Shown here one piece after another: positions 7,210 to 11,444 of a DNA stretch of 11,444 bases. The DNA lies in the NCBI GenBank assembly GCA_025350885.1, contig JANXXA010000512.1, positions 1-11,444 of the forward strand. Direction: 5' to 3'. Each line of letters opens with the position of its first letter. The first letter of the stretch is position 1. Under the pieces are notes generated by a model. That model saw only the letters and a program-made list of their open reading frames with translations, made no database searches and was not told the DNA's origin. Position numbers and translations under genes: made by a program. The DNA comes from Phenylobacterium sp. (lineage in GTDB: Bacteria > Pseudomonadota > Alphaproteobacteria > Caulobacterales > Caulobacteraceae).

Positions 7210-8334
7210 ATGACCGATGCGATCCAACTCTTGGTGGGCACCCGCAAGGGCGCCTGGATCTATCGCAGCGACGCCCGGCGCGAGACCTGGCGCGTCCAGG
7301 GGCCGATCTTCCTGGGCAGTATCGTCAACCATCTGGTGCTCGACCCGCGCGACGGGACGACGATGCTGATGGCGGCTTCGACCGGCCATCTGGGTCCGAC
7401 GATCTTCCGCTCGACCGACGGGGGCGAGACCTGGGCGGAGGCCAAGTCGCCACCGGCTTTCGCCAAGTCCGATGACCCCCGCGCGCGGGCCGTCGATCAC
7501 AGTTTCTGGCTGGAGCCCGGCCACGCCAGCGAGCCTGGCGTCTGGTGGGCGGGCGTCTCACCGCCGGGCCTGTTCCGCAGCGCCGACGGCGGGGAGACCT
7601 GGGACAGCGTCGCCGGGTTCAACGACCATCCCCGCTACTGGGACTGGTGCCCGCCCGAAGCCGGCACTCCCGACGGATCGTTGCTAAACCAGGTGGTCAT
7701 CGATCCCCGCGACGCGCGACGGATGTATGTGGCGACCTCCAGTGGCGGGGTGTTCGAGACGGCCGACCAGGGGCAGACTTGGAGCCCGCTGAACGAGAAC
7801 GTCGCCTGCGACTTCCAGCCCGACCGCTATCCCGAGTTCGGCCAGGACGCCCATTACATCGCCCTGTCGCCCACCAACCCCGACCGACTGTGGCAGCAGA
7901 ACCATTGCGGCATCTATCGCCTCGACCGCCCGGCGACCCGCTGGGAGCGGATCGGCGACGCCATGCCTCGGGAGATCGGCGACATCGGCTTCACCATCGT
8001 TCCCCACGCCCGAGACGCCGACACCGCCTGGGTCTGGCCGATGGATGGCACCGACGTCTGGCCACGCACCAGCCCGGGCGGGCGTCCGGCCTGCTATCGC
8101 ACCCGCGACGGCGGCGCGAGCTGGGAGCGGCAGGATCGGGGTCTGCCGACGGAGCAGGCCTGGATCACCGTCAAGCGCCAGGCCTTCTGCGCCGACGGCT
8201 GTGACCCCATGGGCCTCTACATCGGCACCACCGGAGGCGAGCTCTGGATGAGCGACGAGGGCGAGGGATGGCGGCTGATCGCCGCCCACTTGCCGGAGAT
8301 CTATTCGGTCGTGGCGGCGCCGCTGGGCGCATGA
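7210..8334 (+). CDS. Asp-box (BNR/sialidase-like) beta-propeller protein, function unknown
   Basis: 374 residues. The ATG at 7210 has AGGGAGAGA (7198-7206) just upstream; an in-frame GTG at 7162 lacks support. Asp-box repeats of the form S/T-x-D-x-G-x-x-W occur at residues 68-75 (STDGGETW), 124-131 (SADGGETW), 184-191 (TADQGQTW) and 298-305 (TRDGGASW). A fifth, degenerate box (D349-x-G-x-x-W354) is near the end. Such repeats mark sialidase, VPS10 and YCF48-type propellers. There is no signal peptide, so it is probably cytoplasmic. I see no sialidase FRIP motif, so database names such as exo-alpha-sialidase should not be taken as function. Other marks are the N-terminal VGTRKGAWIY, a QQNHCGIY segment (H232-C233) and C327-x3-C331; six Cys occur in all. 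The stop overlaps the start of the MoaD/ThiS-like gene by ATGA, implying translational coupling. From memory this pairing occurs in other bacteria, but its role is unknown to me. Confidence 0.82.
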   Translation: MTDAIQLLVGTRKGAWIYRSDARRETWRVQGPIFLGSIVNHLVLDPRDGTTMLMAASTGHLGPTIFRSTDGGETWAEAKSPPAFAKSDDPRARAVDHSFWLEPGHASEPGVWWAGVSPPGLFRSADGGETWDSVAGFNDHPRYWDWCPPEAGTPDGSLLNQVVIDPRDARRMYVATSSGGVFETADQGQTWSPLNENVACDFQPDRYPEFGQDAHYIALSPTNPDRLWQQNHCGIYRLDRPATRWERIGDAMPREIGDIGFTIVPHARDADTAWVWPMDGTDVWPRTSPGGRPACYRTRDGGASWERQDRGLPTEQAWITVKRQAFCADGCDPMGLYIGTTGGELWMSDEGEGWRLIAAHLPEIYSVVAAPLGA

Positions 8335-8594
8335 CCCACGTGCTGATCCCCTCGCAGCTTACGTCCTACACCGGGGGCGAGACGCGTCTGGAGGCCGCCG
8401 GCTCCACCGTGGGCGCGGTGCTCGAAGACCTCGACGCCCGCTTTCCGGGCCTGAAATTCCGGGTGATCGACGAGCAGGACCGGGTGCGCCGGCACATGCG
8501 CCTCTATGTGGGTCGCGAGGAAACCCGCAGCCTCGCCGCGCCCCTCGCCGCCGGCGACGAGCTGCTGATCTTCGGCGCGCTCTCCGGCGGTTAG
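8331..8594 (+). CDS. MoaD/ThiS-family ubiquitin-like small protein
   Basis: 87 residues, the normal size for MoaD/ThiS beta-grasp proteins, which carry sulfur as a C-terminal thiocarboxylate or, in some lineages, are attached to other proteins. Family marks are an N-terminal beta hairpin (THVLIPSQLTSYTGG), a helix (STVGAVLEDLDARFPGL), the strand MRLYVGREETRSL, PLAAGDELLIF and the closing A-L-S-G86-G87. The free C-terminal Gly-Gly is the site where an E1-like enzyme adenylates the family, so the protein looks functional. It starts in the ATGA overlap with the propeller gene and has no good ribosome site of its own, so translation is probably coupled. No moaE, thiG, cysM-like, E1-like or JAMM protease gene is in the window. 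That argues against a simple molybdopterin or thiamine role, although activating enzymes may be encoded elsewhere. The TAG stop overlaps the serA stop on the other strand. Confidence 0.85.
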   Translation: MTHVLIPSQLTSYTGGETRLEAAGSTVGAVLEDLDARFPGLKFRVIDEQDRVRRHMRLYVGREETRSLAAPLAAGDELLIFGALSGG

Positions 8595-10165
8595 AACCGC
8601 AGGGCGCGGGCTTCCTTGACGTGCGGCAGCGCCTGGATTCGGGCCAGCAGGGCTTCGCTGGGCGCCTGATCGACGCCGACCAGGGCGATCGCGTCGTCGC
8701 CGGCGGAAACGCGGCCCAGGTTGAAGGTGGCGATATTGACCCCGGCTTCGCCCAGAAGGGCGCCCAAGTTGCCGATGAAGCCGGGCTTATCGAGGTTATT
8801 GACATAGAGCATGGTCGGACCGAACGGAGCGTCGAGGTCCATGCCCTTGACCTCGACCACGCGCGGCGTGCCGGCCAGCACCGAGCCGGCGAAGGAGCGC
8901 TTACCCTTCTCGGTGGTGACGGTGATGCGGATCAGGCTTTCGTAGATCGGCGAGTCCTCCTGGCGGCTCTCCGAGACGGTGATGCCGCGTTCCTTGGCAA
9001 CTGCGGGCGCGGAGACCATGTTCACCTCGGCCAGCATCGGACGCATGACGCCGGCCAGCGCCGCGGCGGTCAGCGGCTTGGCGTTCAGCTTGGCCACCTC
9101 GCCCTCGTAGGCGATGTCGATCGCCTTGATCCCGAAATCGACCATCTGGCCGGCCATCAGACCGAGCTTTTCGGCGAGCGCGATGAACGGCTTCAGGCGC
9201 GGAGCCTCTTCCGCAGTGACCGAGGGGCTGTTCAGCGCGTTGGCAACCGCGCCGGTCAGCAGGTAGTCGCTCATCTGTTCGGCCACCTGCAGGGCGACGT
9301 TTTCCTGGGCCTCGTTGGTGGAGGCGCCCAGGTGCGGCGTGGCGACGAAGTTGGGCGCGCCGAAGAGGACGTTCTCCCTGGCCGGTTCGGTGACGAAGAC
9401 GTCGAAGCCCGCGCCGCCGATATGACCCGAGTCGAGGCCGGCGCGGAGCGCCGCCTCGTCCACCAGGCCGCCGCGCGCGCAGTTGACGATCATCACGCCC
9501 CTCTTGGTTTTGGCCAGGTTCTCGGCCGACAGGATGTTGCGGGTCTTGTCGGTGAGCGGTGTGTGCAGGGTGATGATGTCGGCCCGGGCCAGCAGCTCGT
9601 CGAGATCGACCTTCTCGACCCCCAGTTCCACCGCGCGCTCCGGCGACAGGAAGGGGTCGTAGGCGACGACCTTCATCTTCAGGCCCAGCGCCCGGTCGGC
9701 GACGATGCCTCCGATATTGCCCGCGCCGATCAAGCCCAGAGTCTTGGCGTAGAGCTCGACCCCCATGAAGCGGGTCTTTTCCCACTTGCCGGCCTGGGTG
9801 GAGGCGTCGGCGGCGGGCATCTGGCGGGCCAGGGCGAACATCATGGCGATGGCGTGCTCGGCGGTGGTGATCGAATTGCCGAAGGGGGTGTTCATCACCA
9901 CGATCCCGGCGGCGGTGGCAGCGGGGATGTCGATGTTGTCGACGCCGATGCCGGCGCGGCCGATCACCTTGAGGTTCTTGGCCGCGGCGATGACGTCCTT
10001 GTTGGGCTTGGTGTCGGATCGGACGACCAGGCCGTCATAGTCGCCGATGATCCTGATCAGGTCGTCCTTGGAAAGCCCGGTCTTGACGTCTGCCTCGACC
10101 CCGCGCTGACGGAAGATCTCGATGGCGGCTGGGCTCAGGGAATCGGCGATGAGAACGCGAGGCAT
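8591..10165 (-). CDS. serA: D-3-phosphoglycerate dehydrogenase
   Basis: 524 residues, the long form with an extra ASB domain and a C-terminal ACT domain. It oxidises 3-phosphoglycerate to 3-phosphohydroxypyruvate with NAD+, the first step of serine synthesis in the cytoplasm. The ATG at 10165 gives the family N-terminus PRVLIADSLS; upstream in-frame codons run into repeat DNA and are not protein-like. Visible features are RAGIGVDNID (70-79), the Rossmann motif G147-A-G-N-I-G152, catalytic R231 (NCARGG), E260 (DVFVTEP) and H278 (TPHLGAS), the ASB region (about 315-450) and the ACT domain (about 453-524, YVNNLDKPGFIGNLG). All key residues are present. The ribosome site is weak (AGAGA on the minus strand, 10173-10177). 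It follows serC on the same strand after a 189-bp palindrome-filled gap, so it is probably co-transcribed. The ACT domain often allows serine feedback, but this is not certain in the alphaproteobacterial form. Confidence 0.96.
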   Translation of the reverse strand: MPRVLIADSLSPAAIEIFRQRGVEADVKTGLSKDDLIRIIGDYDGLVVRSDTKPNKDVIAAAKNLKVIGRAGIGVDNIDIPAATAAGIVVMNTPFGNSITTAEHAIAMMFALARQMPAADASTQAGKWEKTRFMGVELYAKTLGLIGAGNIGGIVADRALGLKMKVVAYDPFLSPERAVELGVEKVDLDELLARADIITLHTPLTDKTRNILSAENLAKTKRGVMIVNCARGGLVDEAALRAGLDSGHIGGAGFDVFVTEPARENVLFGAPNFVATPHLGASTNEAQENVALQVAEQMSDYLLTGAVANALNSPSVTAEEAPRLKPFIALAEKLGLMAGQMVDFGIKAIDIAYEGEVAKLNAKPLTAAALAGVMRPMLAEVNMVSAPAVAKERGITVSESRQEDSPIYESLIRITVTTEKGKRSFAGSVLAGTPRVVEVKGMDLDAPFGPTMLYVNNLDKPGFIGNLGALLGEAGVNIATFNLGRVSAGDDAIALVGVDQAPSEALLARIQALPHVKEARALRF

Positions 10166-10186
10166 GGGGCTATCTCTGTGCTTGTG

Positions 10187-10346
10187 TCCCTCCCCCTTGC
10201 GGGGAGAGGTTGGGGTGGGGGTGCGCGCGGAGCGAGGGCGGTGTTTCACCCCCATCCCCGACCCTTCCCCAATTCTCCCCTTCGGGGGAGATGGCGCGAA
10301 GCGCCAGAGGGGGGCCGGAGCTGAAGGCTCCGGTAGGGGGAAGGGA
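10187..10346. repeat. Nested palindromic intergenic repeat, copy B (serC-serA)
   Basis: A 160-bp imperfect palindrome filling most of the serC-serA gap. The outer ends TCCCTCCCCC (10187-10196) and GGGGGAAGGGA (10336-10346) are complementary with one bulge. Inner arms 10208-10223 and 10247-10263 are complementary with one bulge and one mismatch, around a 23-nt loop. Local hairpins are CTCCCC/GGGGAG (10190-10195 with 10201-10206), TCTCCCC-TTCG-GGGGAGA (10274-10291), GGCGC-GAA-GCGCC (10293-10305) and CCGGAGC/GCTCCGG (10315-10321 with 10327-10333). The order CTCCCC...GGGGAG hairpin, then a GAA-loop hairpin, then AGGGGG matches copy A at 2011-2064, so the two look like members of one family. It is non-coding. 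In the serC-serA mRNA it would be strongly folded. Confidence 0.85.
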
Positions 10347-10354
10347 GCCTGGAG

Positions 10355-11444
10355 CTAAGCCGCGGTGAGTTCAGAGGCTGTGACGGCGAAGGCCCAGTCG
10401 AGCCAGGGCGTCAGCGCGTCGATATCGGAGGCATCGACCGTGGCGCCGCACCAGATCCGCAAGCCCGGCGGGGCGTCGCGATAGCCGCCGACGTCGAAGG
10501 CGACGGCTTCCTTCTCCAGCAGGGCGGCGAGTTTCCTGGCGAACTCGGCCTGGGCGTCGGGCGACAGCGAGGTGATCGCCGGGTCGATGACCTTCAGGCA
10601 GACGGAGGTGTTGGAGCGGATGGCCGGATCTTCGGCGAGGAAGGCGACCCAGGGGGTCTTCTGGGCCCAGGCTTCCAGCACGCCGAGGTTGGCGTCGGCG
10701 CGGCGCTTCATCTCGGCCAGCCCGCCGATCGAGGCGGCCCACTTCAGCGCGTCGATCGCGTCTTCCACCGCCAGCATCGAGGGGGTGTTGATGGTCGCGC
10801 CTTCAAAGATGTCCAAGCTGACCTTGGCGCCCGCGCCGTCCTTCTTCGCGGAGGTCATGCGGAACAGCTTCGGCATCGGCCAAGGCGGCGTGTAGGTCTC
10901 CAGCCGCGCAACCGCGCGGGGCGACAGGATCAGGACCCCGTGCGCGGCCTCGCCGCCCAGCGCCTTCTGCCAGGAGAAGGTCACCACATCGAGCTTGGCC
11001 CAGTCGAGATCCTGGGCGAAGGCCGCGCTGGTGGCGTCACACAGGGTCAGGCCCTCGCGCTCGGCTGAGATGAACGACGCATCGGGAACCCGGACGCCAG
11101 AGGTGGTGCCGTTCCAGGTAAACACCAGGTCGGCGTCGGGCCGCACCCGGGTCAGATCCGGCAGCTCGCCGTAGGGCGCCTCGAGCACCTCGGCGTCGAT
11201 CTTCAGCTGTCGGGTCACGTCGGTGACCCAGTCCTTGCCGAAGCTTTCAAAAGCCAGCAGCTGCACGGGCCGAGCGCCCAGCATCGACCACATGGCCATC
11301 TCGACCGCGCCGGTGTCGGAGCCGGGAACGATGCCGATCAGGTAGTCGTCAGGAACCTCCAGCACCGCGCGCGTGCGGTCGATGGCGTCCTTCAGGCGGG
11401 CCTTGCCGAGCTTGGAACGGTGCGAGCGCCCAAGCACCGCGTTC
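10355..11444 (-). CDS. serC: Phosphoserine aminotransferase (5' end missing)
   Basis: Partial gene running off the right edge; about 363 codons are visible and probably some 25-30 N-terminal codons are missing. SerC transfers an amino group from glutamate to 3-phosphohydroxypyruvate to give O-phosphoserine, the second step of serine synthesis. In many bacteria it also serves pyridoxal phosphate synthesis. The visible start of the protein, [20 protein letters not shown], and [16 protein letters not shown] are characteristic of the alphaproteobacterial SerC type. The pyridoxal-phosphate lysine is in [15 protein letters not shown], its codon at 10964-10966. WNGTTSGV and [18 protein letters not shown] precede it as expected. 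The protein ends in ELTAA before a TAG stop. It is followed on the same strand by serA, the preceding enzyme of the pathway, so the two probably form an operon interrupted by repeat copy B. The promoter is outside the window. Confidence 0.94.
   Translation of the reverse strand, partial: NAVLGRSHRSKLGKARLKDAIDRTRAVLEVPDDYLIGIVPGSDTGAVEMAMWSMLGARPVQLLAFESFGKDWVTDVTRQLKIDAEVLEAPYGELPDLTRVRPDADLVFTWNGTTSGVRVPDASFISAEREGLTLCDATSAAFAQDLDWAKLDVVTFSWQKALGGEAAHGVLILSPRAVARLETYTPPWPMPKLFRMTSAKKDGAGAKVSLDIFEGATINTPSMLAVEDAIDALKWAASIGGLAEMKRRADANLGVLEAWAQKTPWVAFLAEDPAIRSNTSVCLKVIDPAITSLSPDAQAEFARKLAALLEKEAVAFDVGGYRDAPPGLRIWCGATVDASDIDALTPWLDWAFAVTASELTAA

Noticed and set aside
10166..10255. A 30-codon upstream extension of serA.
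   Set aside because: It translates repeat DNA into a Pro/Arg/Thr/His-rich peptide, while the conserved SerA N-terminus begins at 10165.
8621..10324. A 567-codon open frame on the plus strand opposite serA.
   Set aside because: Low-complexity Gly/Asp/His-rich translation; serA on the other strand has every catalytic motif. It also runs into the repeat element.
10274..10333. Hairpins that could be read as a Rho-independent terminator after serC.
   Set aside because: No T run follows any stem on the minus strand, and the stems belong to the larger palindromic repeat.

Overview
The window is GC-rich, densely coded DNA from an alphaproteobacterium. It most likely belongs to the Caulobacter/Phenylobacterium group, judged from the imuA-imuB-dnaE2 mutagenesis cassette, the alphaproteobacterial-type SerC, the codon use and the G/C-rich palindromic intergenic repeats. 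The genus cannot be fixed from the sequence alone. There are no RNA genes, insertion sequences, CRISPR arrays or integrase genes that I can see. No stretch over 300 bases lacks a gene; the largest gaps are 175 and 189 bp, and both are filled by palindromic repeat elements.

Layout. Bases 1-5396 (+ strand) hold the SOS mutagenesis cassette: the 3' part of imuA, imuB (overlapping imuA by 83 nt) and dnaE2. In Caulobacter such cassettes are LexA-controlled and carry out error-prone synthesis past DNA damage. ImuB is a Y-family-like protein without catalytic acids, DnaE2 is the polymerase, and ImuA is a RecA-like accessory protein. The LexA-controlled promoter would lie upstream of imuA, outside the window. 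A 152-bp nested palindrome separates imuB from dnaE2, and its last arm contains the dnaE2 Shine-Dalgarno sequence.

Bases 5463-7139 (+) encode a Tat-exported type-B carboxylesterase-like protein with unusual active-site motifs. Bases 7210-8594 (+) hold a translationally coupled pair: a cytoplasmic Asp-box (BNR) beta-propeller protein and an 87-residue MoaD/ThiS-like ubiquitin-fold protein ending in Gly-Gly. This pair is the best candidate here for an undescribed system.

Bases 8591-11444 (- strand) hold the serine biosynthesis pair serC (5' end cut by the window) then serA. They are separated by a second palindromic element with the same modular design as the imuB-dnaE2 one. The stop codons of the MoaD-like gene and serA overlap tail to tail, so the two transcription units converge with no spacer.
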